A DNA stretch of 64,000 nt from Lytechinus variegatus. Lineage: Eukaryota; Echinodermata; Echinoidea; Temnopleuroida; Toxopneustidae. The stretch lies in the NCBI RefSeq assembly GCF_018143015.1, contig NC_054743.1:39946922-40010921 (forward strand). The letters are read 5' to 3'. Both the position numbers and the translations under genes were made by a program. Position 1 is the stretch's first letter. Each line of letters opens with the position of its first letter. The notes beneath the pieces were generated by a model. It ran no database searches and had not been told where the DNA came from. It was given only the letters and a program-made list of their open reading frames with translations. This document shows positions 24,545 through 37,207 of the stretch, one piece after another.

Positions 24545-25460
24545 GCTTGCTCTGTCTTTGTGATGTAGATCTTATGTCTTTGCTTGTTCACACACCTTGA
24601 CTCGTAGCCCGCTATATCAACCCTATGAACCATGGTACGCCAGGCAGAACGGTCCTCAGCTAATTCCTCCTACGGGAATCAGGGTTTATGCCACAGTACT
24701 TCAGGGAAACTTCATAGCTTTGTTTTATCTCTAGACTTTGGTTCTAGCTTGTAGTATCCGTAGGTTGAACACCTTCCCCTCAGTACGGAATTTGAAGTCC
24801 ACTTCGATGTTACCTTCACGAAAAGCATCCGTGAGCATGGCAGAAAACATCAGACTGAACACGACTGGTGCAAGAACACAGCCTTGTTTGTGACCGGGAA
24901 TGGTTATGAATTCACACCTTGGTCCCGCACGCAAGCATGCATGCCATTATGGGATTGTCTGACAAGTAAGATGAATGTTATAGGGCAGCCAATCTTAGCC
25001 ATCATCATCCAGATTCCTTCTGTGCAGACAGTGTCGAATCCTTAAGTCAGGTGCACAAAGGTGGTATAGAGACCAACACTCTGGTCCTGGCACTTCTCCT
25101 GGAGTAAGTGCTGCGAAGATCATGTCTACTGTGCTGCTACACTGTCAGAATTCATACTGACTTTCAGGTAATAAACATTCTTCCAGATGAGAGTTAAGGC
25201 GGTTAAGTAAAATTCTAGCCAGGATCTTTCGAGCATTGCAGAGTAACAAGATGCCGCGGTGGTTATCAAATGCCTGGTGGTTCCCTTTCCGCTTTTACAA
25301 GTGAAAAATAAATGGCAGTATCCATAAGTTTCCGCGGGATTTTGTCTTGGTTCCATATGGATTGGAATAGCTCTGAGAGTTTATTGATCAGGGTTGAGCC
25401 ACGGCAGGAGTAGATTTCTACAGGTAGGGAGTCAGCACTGAGATTTCAGTCTTACAGGTT
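24545..25460 (-). pseudogene. Decayed LINE reverse transcriptase fragment (minus strand)
   Basis: Read on the minus strand from about 25460 to 24545, with frameshifts: KGNHQA-like, NHRGI-like, ARILLNRL-like and HLEE-like motifs, then KQGCVLAPVVFSLMFSAML (24880-24830), GKVFNLR and AEDRSAWRTMVHR. These are standard landmarks of non-LTR reverse transcriptases, from the region before the catalytic box to the C-terminus. Several frames are broken and the YADD box is lost. Clade not assigned. Confidence 0.75.
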
Positions 25461-25842
25461 TTAAACAACGTTTATACAGTGTGGACTGATCAGTAGGCCT
25501 GTTTAACATGTTGAAATGCTACTTCAATGCCACAGTCTAAGATAGGACTTCTTTTTCCAAAGGAGGTACAAGATTGGTGTAGGGCTTGATATTAAATGAA
25601 ATTGGAAATATTGTTTAAGGCTTCTTAAAACTACCCGATACACAGCCATCCTGTAAGAATAAAAGAGAAAATTGACCCAACCTAAGTAAGGAAACAAAGT
25701 GAACATTTTTTTTAATATTTAGTTTTAAAAGAAAAATGATGTTTTTATTTATTTTGTGTGCTATTGTGTGAACTCAGAACGCTAAATGTCACTGTAGAAA
25801 TGTTACTGATATTGTATCTAATTGAAATAATTTGAATAATAA

Positions 25843-27320
25843 AAAGTCCTGGTAATGATGATGTCAATAACTTCATTTTAAAAGGTATAATATCTGAAAT
25901 TGTCGATCTTTTGACATACATCTTTAACTTTTCTCTAACCTCCGGTCAAGCCCCTGCATTGCCAAGGTAATTCCATTGTACAACATGTACAAAAATGGTG
26001 ACAAGTTAAGTATCGGTAACTATCGCCCAATTTATTTATTATCGTCCATGTCCAAAAGTTTAGAAAAAAGTGGTTTATAGCAAAACTATTGATTTTTTAA
26101 AATCTCACTATATTTTTTCTAACTTTCAATTTGGATTTAGAGAAAAACATAACACATAACATGCATTATTGTATTTCGTTGATAAAGTGGCCAACGCTTT
26201 TGATAATTGCTCAAATCTAGTCGGCATTTTTCTGGACTTTTCCAAGGCCTTCGACACCATTAACCATGATAATTTATTACATAAACTTTCTCATTATGAG
26301 GTGCGCGGGAAGGCCTTGGATTGGTTCAGAAGCTACTTGTCCGATAGACGTCAATCTGTATCTTTGAATGTTCATGCACCCAACATGCAATATATTAATT
26401 GTGGAGTCCCGCAAGGCAGTTTGTTAGGCCCGTTATTATTTATCATTTATAAATCATCTGATGTCCTTTCGTTCATACTCTTTCCAGACGATTCTAATAT
26501 ATTTTATTCCCATAAAAATCCATATACCTTAATAAATACTATTAATTATGAACTTTTAAAAGTCACAGAATGGATAGGATCCAACAAATTGTCTCTTAAT
26601 CTACTTAAAACTAAATATATGCTATTTATCAATTCCATTGATATTCTTCCGATGGACATTGTTTTAGATGACACTAATTTATAAAGTGTCACATTCATAA
26701 AATTTCTCGGTGTTACCGTTGATAATAAGCTTTCCTGGAAATACCACATAGATTGTACTTGTAAGATTATTTCGCGAAATATTGGCATTATCAATAAATA
26801 GAAATATCAGTTTTCGTCGTCACTTTAAATGCTATATTCTTCTTTGATCCTACCTTACTTGAATTATGAGATACTTGCCTGATCAAACCACTCATCAAAC
26901 CATTTTAGATAGACTGTTCTTACTGCAAAAGAAGTCCCGTCGTATCATTCATAATTCAGCTTTTCGTTCACATACTGACCCACTATTTTTTGACAGCAAA
27001 TTGCTGAAGATAAGCGACCTTTACTTATTTCATTTAGGACAATTTATGTTTAAATTTGACAAAAATACCCTTCCACGTGTATTTGATTATATTATGTTTC
27101 CTCTTAATCGGTCTTTTCATAATTACCCCACGAGGCAATCTAACGAATTTCATTTACCCCGTTTTAGAACCTTATTGGCAAAGAGTACTGAACATTAATG
27201 TTTGATGGCCCTAGTTTTTGGAACTCCCTCGACAGTAACATGAAAACAGCCCTTCCATGCATTCTTTTAAAAGAAAACTGACAAACTTCTTACTTAAATC
27301 CTACCGAGGTCTTCATTAAT
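25843..27320 (+). pseudogene. Decayed Jockey/CR1-group LINE reverse transcriptase
   Basis: Starts within the reverse transcriptase domain (KSPGNDDV), then FQFGFREKHNT and, in the longest open piece (26169-26684), LDFSKAFDTINHDNLLHKL, GVPQGSLLGPLLFIIY and a catalytic box changed to FPDDSN (normally [FY]ADD). Downstream are FLGVTVDNKLSW and a C-terminal piece at 26866-27198 with LLQKKSRRIIHN and NYPTRQSNEFHLPR. Stops at about 26157, 26683 and 26800 and the altered catalytic box show it is dead. 5' truncated. Confidence 0.85.
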
Positions 27321-28394
27321 AATTCCCGCTCGTTATCACCCCCTCTCAGACATCAAGTTACTTTTATAGTCTTTATCATTTTCTTTTATACTCTATCTTC
27401 GGTCGCAATTCGTCTTGTTTCAATTTATGTTTATTTCTCATTTTGTCGTCCTGTTTTTGTTTTTTTCTTCGTGGTATTTTACTCTTTTTTTTTAGCTTAG
27501 TTTTGTTCTGTTGGTTATCTTGTTCTTTATAATCATTGGGTTTCCCCCCTCTTTCTTTCTCTCTGTCTCTTCTCTTTTCTCTTCATTGAGGGAGGTTCAC
27601 ATTATACAAGCTATGCTTTTACGATCATGAAAGTTCATCTGTGTTGGTAAAAGATAACGATTTTGTTGAACTTTGGTTCACAACACAAAAAACAGAAAAT
27701 AACGAAGAGTTATCTCGAAATTTCGGCTGCTAATTGCAACCTTCTCCAGCGATGTGACCCGATTTGACCTTAATGACGTAATGGTCGATGATTGGGTCGT
27801 AGACATTCGGAAGCTTGTATCGCCCCCATCTCTGTTGAGAGACGGTCTGAACGCCCGGATGCAGATGGCCTCTTTCAGGCTTTTGAGTGAATCTCCCATT
27901 TCCACAGATACATTTTTTCTATTTAAATTATATTATAATTTGTCTACGAAATGCACCATATTTTGTATATATCTTTATATGATAATTATCATGGATGTTT
28001 TTCATACGATATAATGAGAATGATTTGTATCGCCAATATTTGTTATATTGTATGAAAATGATTTGTATCAATATTTAATTCATTTCTGTTGGAAATAAAT
28101 CTGAATGTGAATAAATTCTTGATCGGTAGCTACGCTCCTTCACACACAAACGCCCTTTCACTTGCAACACACTTTTACATTACTGCCCTATTGAAAAAAA
28201 TTAAAACACGCACAGATTCAAAGGAAAATCTCAGCATATTTCTTGCTCGCGTTGGCTGCGCCACTGACACAAAATACCCTGCATCATTTTTATTTCACTG
28301 GTAAAAATCGGAAATGTTCTTCTCGGTCGTTTCACAAATATTTTCAGATATACTATTACGGACATGTTGGCTCAGTCGAAGAGCGCACACCCCA
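27321..28394. other. Gene-free stretch
   Basis: Probable LINE 3' tail followed by anonymous sequence. Small open frames have no motifs. Confidence 0.45.
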
Positions 28395-28635
28395 CACTGT
28401 AAAAACTGTGGTGTTGAAACTGACACCAATTGGTGTTAATAGAGGACCGCACCCTTAGGTGTTAAAATAACACCCTAGAGATTGAACATAACACCAAAGA
28501 GTGTAAATGTAAACAACCATAGGTGTTGTAATAACACCTATAGGTGTAAAGTTAGCACCACCAATTTAACACCGATGTAAAATAACTGGTGTGGTCCTCT
28601 ATGTACACCGGTTAACACCACAGTTTTTTGCTGTG
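28395..28635. mobile_element. Palindromic MITE rich in GGTGTTA half-sites, copy 1
   Basis: Ends CACTGTAAAAACTGTGGTGT and ACACCACAGTTTTTTGCTGTG are inverted. The interior holds repeated GGTGT/ACACC units, many as head-to-head pairs such as AGGTGTTAAAATAACACC. A second copy of the same length class is at 37402-37641. No coding capacity. Confidence 0.8.
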
Positions 28636-28924
28636 TATAATTTTTTAATAAATGTCTGTGCCTGAAGACTAGCGCTGGAGTGCAATCCCCCTCCCACCAC
28701 CACCACCGCGGCGTGTCATCTCCATGATCACACAAGCTGCCTATATTATGCTCATTTTTTTCAATCCCACGTAAAGCTCCATCCTACAGTTAAACAGTTG
28801 GATCGGAACCATTTAATACCTTGTTTCCACTTTCACGATTCGCGTCACGAATGAGTCGGCGGTCTTAATCGTATGGTCAATAAGATTAGTCGTGGCAATC
28901 GTACTGCAGAATATTTTTGAATGG

Positions 28925-30445
28925 TTCAAAAATTATCGCAATCGGTTACGGAAGGACAAACCTTGCTTTGTTAAATCTGACTGAAAACATTACTAAATCA
29001 CTTGATAAAGGCGAGTCAGTTGCCCTTGTTGCATTAGACCTGGAAAAGGCATTTGATATGATTAGCCACGAGATATTGCTTAAAAAATTAAAATGTTATG
29101 GATTTGATGAAAATTGTTTACGATGGATTCTAAATTATTTTCAATTTAGAACCCAGAAAACTGTCGTAAATGGAAATGAATCTACTGCAGAAACTGTACA
29201 ATGTGGAATTTCTCAAGGGAGTATTCTTGGGCCTTTGTTTTTCATACTATACATGAACGATCTCCCCAAAGTAATAAAATATTGTAAAATATCACTTTAT
29301 GCAGACGATACCTGTCTGTATGTGTCATCTAAAGATCCTACTCGAATGCAAGATATGGTAAACGAAGACCTGGCCTCTATTCAAGATTGGTTGATACACA
29401 ATGAACTTTTGTTGAATGTTAAAAAGTGTAAGCTTGCGTAAGGCCAATTTATTTGCCAATGTCAATGTACGAATTAATGACCAAGTTCTGGAAAGAGTAG
29501 AAAACTGCAATTGTTTGGGCATCGTTATTGATAAGGAATTAACTTGGCGACCATACATTGACCATGTTGACGGTGTCCGATCTAAAGTCCTACGAAGTTT
29601 CTTTATGTTGAGGAGAATCCGACCATATATAGACATACCCACTGCTACTCTTTTGTATAAGACAATGATTCACCCACATTTCGACTATTGTAACACCGTG
29701 TGGATGAAACCTGATTCAACTTCTCTGAAACGGCTTCAAATCCTCCAAAACAGAGCATTGAGGATAATTCTACAGGTTGATTGTCGCTACAGTAGAACAC
29801 TTCTTTATCAGACTGTTTCTGTTGACTGCTTAAATGTAAAGATAAAGAAAGACCTCGTCGCTTTGCTATTCAAACTATTAAATAATCTGCTTCCAAATGT
29901 GCTAGACTCAAAACTTACAATTAAGGATACGCACCATTCACTTAGAAATATCGAACAGTATATTCATCTTCCAAAACCCCACACCAATTATTTGAAAAAT
30001 AGCTCTTTATATCTTGCCAGTCATTTATTCAATAACCTCCCCCAATCCGTAAGAACACAAACAAATCTACCGGCTTTTAAAAAATGCATCCAAAATATCT
30101 TTCCTATTAGTTTTCCGTAATTTGTTGCTGACTGAGATTTCTGACCATTGTATTTTCATTTTTTATCATGTATATTTGATTGTACTTTTGTTTCTGTTTT
30201 AAATGTGTATATATTTTTGTTGCTTTTTTAGTTCTTATTTTCTTATCTCAAATCTTTATTTTTATCATGTACAATGTAACTTATGTCTGTTTAAATGTTT
30301 GTATTTTATTATTTTGTTTCATGATTTATAATTTATTGTTATATGTTTTTCAACTTTTTATGTACGGACTTGCTGAAAAACAGCCTTGCGGCTGAAAGCA
30401 GGTTTTTTTTATCCCGTATTTAAATAAATAAAACATACATACATA
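28925..30445 (+). pseudogene. 5'-truncated LINE with near-intact reverse transcriptase
   Basis: The first open piece (28917-29441) has LDLEKAFDMISHEILLKKL, ISQGSILGPLFFILYMNDLP and an intact catalytic YADD box (LYADDTCLYV). A frameshift near 29430 leads to the second piece (29416-30120), with NCLGIVIDKELTW, HPHFDYCNTVW, LQILQNRALRII and a full C-terminus ending at 30120. The 3' UTR ends with a small hairpin (TGCTGAAAAACAGCC, GGCTGAAAGCA) and an AAATAAATA/TACA tail at 30420-30445. The endonuclease is absent. It is the best-preserved LINE in the window. Confidence 0.88.
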
Positions 30446-31780
30446 CAAGGACAATCGCGACTTTCGTAACGGATCCCACGACAGTGGGAACGAGCATAAA
30501 ATGGTAAACTAAATGCAACATTTGGAAAAGGATGTCACTCCTCAACCTTCCAAGTGCTTATCTAGCATTTCAGTTTTTAGCGTGTACGCCACTATTGCTG
30601 AGGAGAGGTTATCTTAAAATGAGAAAAAATGGAGCGCCGGATGGTTCAAACTTTACTGTTTTTGGAGTGGCAATCTGTCGTGCACCCAATGGAAGTGCAA
30701 ATTCGTCACTACTTCATGATAAACCATGTGCAATGCAGCAATTTTAATTGCTTGAAAAGTATATCGTTTGTCCTTTACACAAGAGCGCAGCCACCGACTG
30801 ATTTTTTGTATAATAATAATAATACATATTATTTATATAGAGTCTTTTCCATTTTGATTAAATGCTCAAGGCGCTTAAGAGAGTAAGACATAAAAGTAAA
30901 GAGAACTAAGAGAAGTACAAAAAAGGGGCAAATTTAAAAATAAGGAAAAATTACTGTCTTCAAACCTAGTAACTGCTGGTGAACAAAAGTATAAAGGCTG
31001 TGCATACGCACCTTTGTGCACTGGCATGATCGCTTTACATATATATGTTGGGGGTGCCGTGGCCGAGTCGTCCAAGGTCCCGGGGGCCAGTTACATTGAC
31101 AAGTGGATAACATGCGCGACCAAAGAAATACGTAAAAAATAATGTATACTAGTATTTCAATTAGGCCACGTTACGTACATAACGTGATAAGGGTGTAAAA
31201 ACACAAAAATAATGAAAGAAGGTTATCTATTTCGCTAGGAAAGCTACGTGTTTAGGGTCAAATTGGCGTGGATAATAAAACAAAATTTAAAAGTTTTATA
31301 AAGGACTAGCAGCAATTACCCGTGGCAGTACAGGGGGTATATGAGTCATTTTTCTTTATCAAAGTGTGTGGGTGGGGGGAGGGGGTGACAATCTTGTATG
31401 TACAGCTAGACTGTCTATTTACACTGAAAGCCGAGCAGTTTATTGATGAAATATATTTAGACAACTGATTTATAGCAGACTTCTCTTTCAATATAGATAG
31501 GAGGTTCAATTAAGTTAAGCATCTTTGGTTGAACTGGAGGAAGAACTTCAATAATCATTACAGAGTTAAATCTAAATCTAACTATAAAATGGAAAAATGT
31601 ATTAGAACACGGTGTATTCAGTAAACAGTCAAGAGGCAATTATGGTGATATAGAAATGTTATGATTACATGTATTGGGTCAGAAATAAATATGTAAGTAC
31701 ATTGCACATGTACCTTACAATGCGCATTAGACTGCACTTGTTTGTAATTTTTAAATTAAAGGTTGCTCAATCATATATAA
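30446..31780. other. Gene-free stretch with SINE-like fragments
   Basis: Holds an AATAATAAT...TTTATATAG stretch with AAGGCGCTTAAGAG at 30815-30890 (SINE-tail-like). A short GGGTGCCGTGGCCGAGT segment at 31050-31070 resembles the A-box start of a Leu/Ser-type tRNA, but no complete cloverleaf follows. No gene recognised. Confidence 0.45.
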
Positions 31781-31789
31781 GTATGGCAG

Positions 31790-32045
31790 GATGTCGAAAA
31801 GAAGTGAGAGTGAAAGGGGGGGGGCGATAAAATGAGTGAGACAGAAACAGTGGTGGGAAAAATGAGTCAGACAGACAGTGAGGAAAATGAGAGACAGAGA
31901 ATGGGAAAAATGAGAGACAGAGGGGAAAATGAAAGAGACCCACACGGGGAAAATGAATGAGAGAGATAGTGGGAAAATCAGAGAGAGAGATGAAGAGAGA
32001 GATAGAGAAATTAAAGAATACAAAAGAGCGAGATAGAGAGAGAAA
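31790..32045. repeat. GAGA/GAGACAG purine-rich minisatellite
   Basis: Imperfect tandem units containing GGGAAAAATGAG and GAGACAGA, ending in (GAGA)n. Its minus-strand frame is Ser/Leu/Phe low complexity. Confidence 0.8.
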
Positions 32046-34090
32046 AGGTTTTAGATGTTAATTGTGATAAAAAGATAAGATTTGTATGGCTTACATGGGC
32101 ATTTTAATTTTTTTTTAGAGGTTTTAGATATCTTTTTTTTACTGGTGGATCAAATAGTTATGCATTGAAATAATTGATAAAAATCTTAGAAAGTACACTG
32201 TAAATGTAGTATGGAATTATTGTGTCTTTTAAAAGTTATATGGGCATCTTCACTGATTATAATTTCATTCAAATAAATAACAATATTGATACGTGTATGT
32301 TAGATTATGTCTTTTTTCATAAAAATATCATGTTAATTAAAGGCAAGATATGCTACAACAGTATCATAGATGAAAAGATCATAATATTTGAGATGGCATA
32401 ATGCATAAGGTCCCGTATGTCTGTTATACACGGTATTGGCTGTTGAAGCGATAAACCATTTTTACACTGTATTATTCATATCTACATTTTTAATAAACAT
32501 CTACATATGTACAACAGAGTTTTGTAGAATACATGTCAAACAAAATATGTGTAGCAAAAAAATGCCAGTGTTGCCAATTTGCAGAAGAAAATCTGATCAA
32601 ATTTGCCTTTAAATAAAAGGGTTAATAGCAAATCTATTTAAGACAATTTTAATTTTGGGTTTTGGAACTTAGCACTGAGTTGATTATCTGACTCAACCAA
32701 ACAACTTCATCATATGTTGGAATTTAGATTTACTGCGGCATCAATCATTCAATATAAATATTACATTTTACGTCAAAATACTAACCATGCACTGTTCAAC
32801 TGTGTACAACAGAGCACTGGCACAGTTTGATTTTGGAGCGTTGAGTAGCAGGTAGCCCAATCTGTTAAAATATAGGATTAAATACAAAGGATGTGTTAAC
32901 ATGGTTAATGAAACTGGGCAGAAACATAAGATGTAGACCCTCACCCCCAGCAAACCCCCAGTCAACACTTGTTTTCAAAAAGCCAAGTCAGAATAGGGTT
33001 AACCTCTTTGTGACAACTGCCCACATTTTGTACGGTAACCACTGAGGACATCGGCCGATTACGGTATGTTGTTTACGTTTCAGCAGCGCTACACATGCAT
33101 ATATACATGCAGCCAGCGCATGAGTGTAAGTACGTACCGTATACCGTGCTTTGTATTTCGCTGACCCGAGAGAGGTAAAAGGGACTGGGAATACTTCGAA
33201 GCTATACTCAGGGCTGCGAAAAGGAATGCCAAAAAGTTACGAATTGTAAAAAAACTTTAAATAATGCGACCAAAATACCACGAACAACCCCCCTCATGAC
33301 AATCTGTGAACAATTTAACCATGTTTAGAAAAAATTCCAGCTCGATTGAGTGGAAAACCACGGAGAAAAGCTGCTTCAAACAAACGGAAGGACACACAAG
33401 ATTAGCCAAATTATAGTAAGGATTTTCTTTTTTGCCTCAAACATTACGTGTTTAGAGTCCATTTGCGATGTGTATAAAAGGCAAAACCGACGACCGACAG
33501 ACCCGTGAAATAACAATAAAATATCGCTGAACTTGTTTTGGGGTTCATTTCAGGGACTACTTGCCCGGTCCAAGTGCCTGACTATGCAGTTCGTCCCACA
33601 AAAAGGAAAAACATTCTTAGACGAGATAGATTTCCAAATTGTTAAACATGTTTTTACTATAATATGGTAAGAGTGGAATCTCATATTTAATTTCAGACCA
33701 ACAGCTTAGCAAATCACTCACGCACGGTAGATTACTAACAATAAATATTGAAGGCTCTTAGAAACGATTTGCGCAGAAACTCACGTTTTAATCTGATATC
33801 TCACTTCAGGGATCGGCGAGAGAAACTTAACACAGAATGCAAAAGAAATGCTAATGAGCCAATCGTCGAATAAGCACGATTGTCGTATCACGAACCAATC
33901 TTGTTCCATTTTCTATACGCAACCTGATTTTAAAATGTCAAACTCGTCTAGCTCATTAATGCGAGAAGTGTTCGTCATATATTCGGTATAAAAATGTAAA
34001 AGAATATTTGAATTGCATGACGGTGTAAATGAAAAATTATATATGATTTGCCTTTGAAGAAAAAATATGTAGGTATCCCGGTTTCCTTTT
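32046..34090. other. Gene-free stretch
   Basis: AT-rich, with no recognisable gene, RNA or repeat boundary. Confidence 0.45.
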
Positions 34091-34104
34091 TTCTGTGACA
34101 CACT

Positions 34105-34200
34105 GTAGATTGAAAGTCCAGGGTTCGATTCCCGGTCACGACACAAGCTATGGCTATGAGCAAGGCGTTTCATCGACATTGCTCTTCCTGCATGCAAATA
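34105..34200 (+). repeat. tRNA-derived SINE fragment
   Basis: Contains a B-box-like GGGTTCGATTCCCGGTCACG, followed by GAGCAAGGCGTTTCATCGAC and TTGCTCTTCCTGC, a layout typical of tRNA-headed SINEs. The A-box half is missing, so it is not a tRNA gene. Confidence 0.6.
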
Positions 34201-34319
34201 AATGTAAATGCATTTCGCATTCTTGGTAACTAGGTGTGCACTTTTCTTTTAGAAAATAGTGAAAATTTGCTAGTTTTTTTTTTGTTATTCAATTCCTTGA
34301 CAGATAAACCCTTTTAGCC

Positions 34320-34445
34320 AAGGGCGCCGGAAGCGGGGGGGGGGGGGGGGCAGGGGGCACTTGCCCCCCAAAGAAAATTTTGGGGGGGCAAAACGAGATT
34401 TTGCCCCCCCCCCCAATGTGCCCCCCTAAAAGTATAAAAATGATA
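34320..34445. repeat. G/C-homopolymer-rich repeat fragment
   Basis: Alternating G-runs and C-runs around TTGCCCCCCAAAG and AAAATTTTGGGGGG. Related pieces lie at about 36045-36160 and 43755-44440. Confidence 0.6.
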
Positions 34446-34700
34446 TTATTTAAGGACAAAAGTTAACGGGGCAATTACACATCATAGTAAGCCTTGCGTC
34501 TTTTGACGAACATGTCCCTCTGTGAAACATACCTTTGATAAGCCCCTTTCTATCTTATTACAGTGTGATAACGTTTAACCTTTTAATGAATACATTTCAG
34601 ACTAAAACCGAATGGCAAATTGAAAGTGGTTCAACAATGCATGCTGGCTGTGTCGGCTAACAAACGCGCGGTCGCCCATAAACGCTCAGACCGGGATGGT

Positions 34701-34845
34701 GTTTCATCAATATTTTCGTCCGACAAGTTGTAAGCTCTGATAACTTTCCTGTATTCTGATTGGTTGAGAAGCATTGTTACCATAGTAACTGTCGGATAAA
34801 ACAGGACTTGTCGGATAAAACGTCCTACAAGTCCTTTCATGAAAC
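34701..34845. mobile_element. Short dispersed element, copy 1 (GTTTCAT ends)
   Basis: Begins GTTTCATCAATATTTT and ends CTTTCATGAAAC. It includes GATTGGTTGAGAAGC, ACTGTCGGATAAAAC and GACTTGTCGGA. A homologous copy lies at 54881-55017 in an intron of the transporter. Confidence 0.7.
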
Positions 34846-37054
34846 GCTCCCCGGATCCGATATCACCAACGCGCGTGAACGCTAGTTACTCGGGCAACAT
34901 ATGGAATCTGAAAATAGCTGTAAAACCGAAATGTTTAAAGAGTTATAGAGGATTGAGTAGTTGCTTATTGGATAAATGAGAAGATGCTAGCTTGAGTCGG
35001 CGAATGGAGTGCAGAGCAGGAGTACTCATCTATCAACTAATCAAGCCTCTTCAAGTCTTCAACCTTTTCTGGTTTACTGTCTTTATCAGGACTACGCTCA
35101 TTTACCCAAAAAATACTCGACTATCAACTGTCTACTTCCTCCTATCAATTTCACTTCTTCCTCTATCCACTTTTTCGAAAACTCCACATGGTGTACCGTC
35201 AACCACATCCGCTGTTGGAATGTAATTGTTTTCTTCTAAATAATGTTGCATAATGTACATTATGAACTGCCGTAGTTTGTTAATTCATGATTATTTACAA
35301 ATTAATATTTCCTGGAATTTGATATTCATCATTTCCTAGTTATGGTCACATTTTCCCCAGAAAATATGTAAAGAAGATTTTGAAGGGGTCATCCAAAAGT
35401 GCTTCCCAGCCATACAAAACATGCCAAAGGAAACACATAAATCGAGTAATGTTTTACATTTTCAGAAAAGTTTTAAATTGTTAGACAATAATTAAGCAGG
35501 TCATATTTCTTTTTCCTCCAGTTACAAAATATGAAACGTTTTGCCTATGCATGGATAATCAGGGACTCTCTCCAATGGTGAGGTCAGAAACGATTTAAAT
35601 AGAATGGGGATTCCGAGCGCTTATCGTCGTCTGCCACGTCAGAACAGTATGACATTTTGACTTTTAAAAGACATTAATTAGAATGTATTTTGTTTCTGTT
35701 ACGCTTCTTCTGCTTAATACACTCCTTGAAACTTATGATAATTGTGCTCTCTCGCGTCGTCCGTGTATGTAAATTTACATAAATAAAAATTTCTGAAAGG
35801 ATATTGCATGAAAAATGTAATTTCTGGTATTTTTAGTCAATATAAGCGTATTACGTAATTTAATTGATCAGACACGAAAACCACATTCCGAATTAAGCGA
35901 TCGTTTTGCGCGTAGATTTCATAGGTTCTCATAAACTCTGAGTATAGTCTTTTGTAGTGAATTCTATGTTTAATTCTCAAGAAATTTATTTTTGAATTCT
36001 CTTAGAAACGTAACTTTTAAACTCCATTTTTTCCACAAAGTCCTTACCGTGGGGGGGGGGGGGGTCCCACGCCCTCTCCCGCTCGATCGCTTCGGTATCT
36101 CACGCTGTCAAAAATATTGTGCCCCCTTCGGGATTTTGCCCCCCCCAAAAAAAAAAACTGAAAGTGTTCCGGCGCGCCTGCTTTTAGCACACCTTCCTCC
36201 AGAGATACATGTAGGAGGCAACTGCTTGTCCCTTCTTGCGCGGCGACTCGTAACATTGTTGGTCCTTCTAAGGGAAGGAGGGGAAGGAGTTGGACGGGCA
36301 GATGGTCCTCTCTCATAGGCCGCTAGTATTACAAAAAGAAAATCAAAATTCGAGGGTGGGGGACACTCTATCCGCAGGGTCACAGTCCATAGTCTCCATT
36401 CTTCTCCTTTAAGCGTCAGCGTCATTACAAAAGTCAGAAAGTAGCTTTGAATTACTTTGGCAGACTTCTGGTTTTCTTTCCTATTTTGGGTGAAAGTTCA
36501 TGCGCTTAGTTGTAAAAGAAATACTCCTAAGTATAACCAACAGAACCTAATACCAAAATAACACATTCTTTGTCATTTGTCAACAATTGTTCCAGGACCC
36601 CGTGCTCCAAAGAGTTTTAATTGATCCGATCAATCTTAATTGTGTGGAAATCCACTAATGTCGTACTTTTTTCTACCGGGAATTTACCTAATGTCCTTTG
36701 TATAAACAAAAAGAAGCACACAAAATGTTGCACGTATGAATACACAACAAAATTTTCTTGAAATATTTTGAAAAAACATGCATTTTTAGATGTCGAATTT
36801 GCTCGTTTCCGGAGTTGTGGTTGGTCGGACCAATCACAGATATTTGTAAGCCCAGGGTAGTAAAAAAAAATCAAATCCGGCCTCATTTTAAAAGGGTCTA
36901 ACTCAGGAAAGACATCTTTGTACTTTGCTACTGAAATGTAGTGATGCAGGCAGGCGGAAGCTTGCTAGATCGAAGCCCATCAGGTTCTTTCTTTTAAAAC
37001 ACGATACTTTAATCAAAATTTTCATTCACCTGTTACCAAACCCATCCATTAATC
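34846..37054. other. Gene-free stretch before exon 1c
   Basis: Contains a G-run/C-run repeat piece at about 36045-36160 but no recognised exon. The promoter of exon 1c would be expected just before 37055. Unlike exons 1a and 1b, I see no shared upstream block. Confidence 0.45.
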
Positions 37055-37207
37055 ATGGTTCGTTTGGACGATATTTTGGTGGACATTGGTCAGTTCGGGT
37101 CTTTTCAGAAGAGGGTTTTTGCCATCTTATGTCTGATTGTTTTCACTTCCTCGTGGCAGTCAATGATTACCGTTTTCCTTGCAGCAACATCGGACCACTG
37201 GTGCGCG
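37055..37207 (+). CDS. SLC22-family transporter, first coding exon 1c (nearest to the shared exons)
   Basis: Encodes 51 residues, [18 protein letters not shown] to DHWCA, then a GTGAGT donor in phase 0. It covers the cytosolic N-terminus, membrane helix 1 and the start of the extracellular loop. About 35 of 51 residues match exon 1b and 33 match exon 1a, with no gaps. As the closest first exon it is the default start of the gene. The following intron of about 9.9 kb is filled with repeats. Confidence 0.85.

Noticed and set aside
31047..31090. tRNA-Leu/Ser-like A-box
   Set aside because: No matching B-box or cloverleaf downstream.
33590..33612. CGTCCCACAAAAAGGAAAAAC, like the mariner element end
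   Set aside because: No inverted partner nearby and no TA-flanked border; resemblance too short.
34105..34143. Possible tRNA gene
   Set aside because: Only the B-box/T-arm half is present; no acceptor stem, D-arm or anticodon arm. Fits a SINE fragment.
19215..37207. Three separate SLC22 genes
   Set aside because: Only one copy of exons 2-11 can be found; the upstream first exons have no bodies of their own in the window. Kept as alternative first exons or relics.
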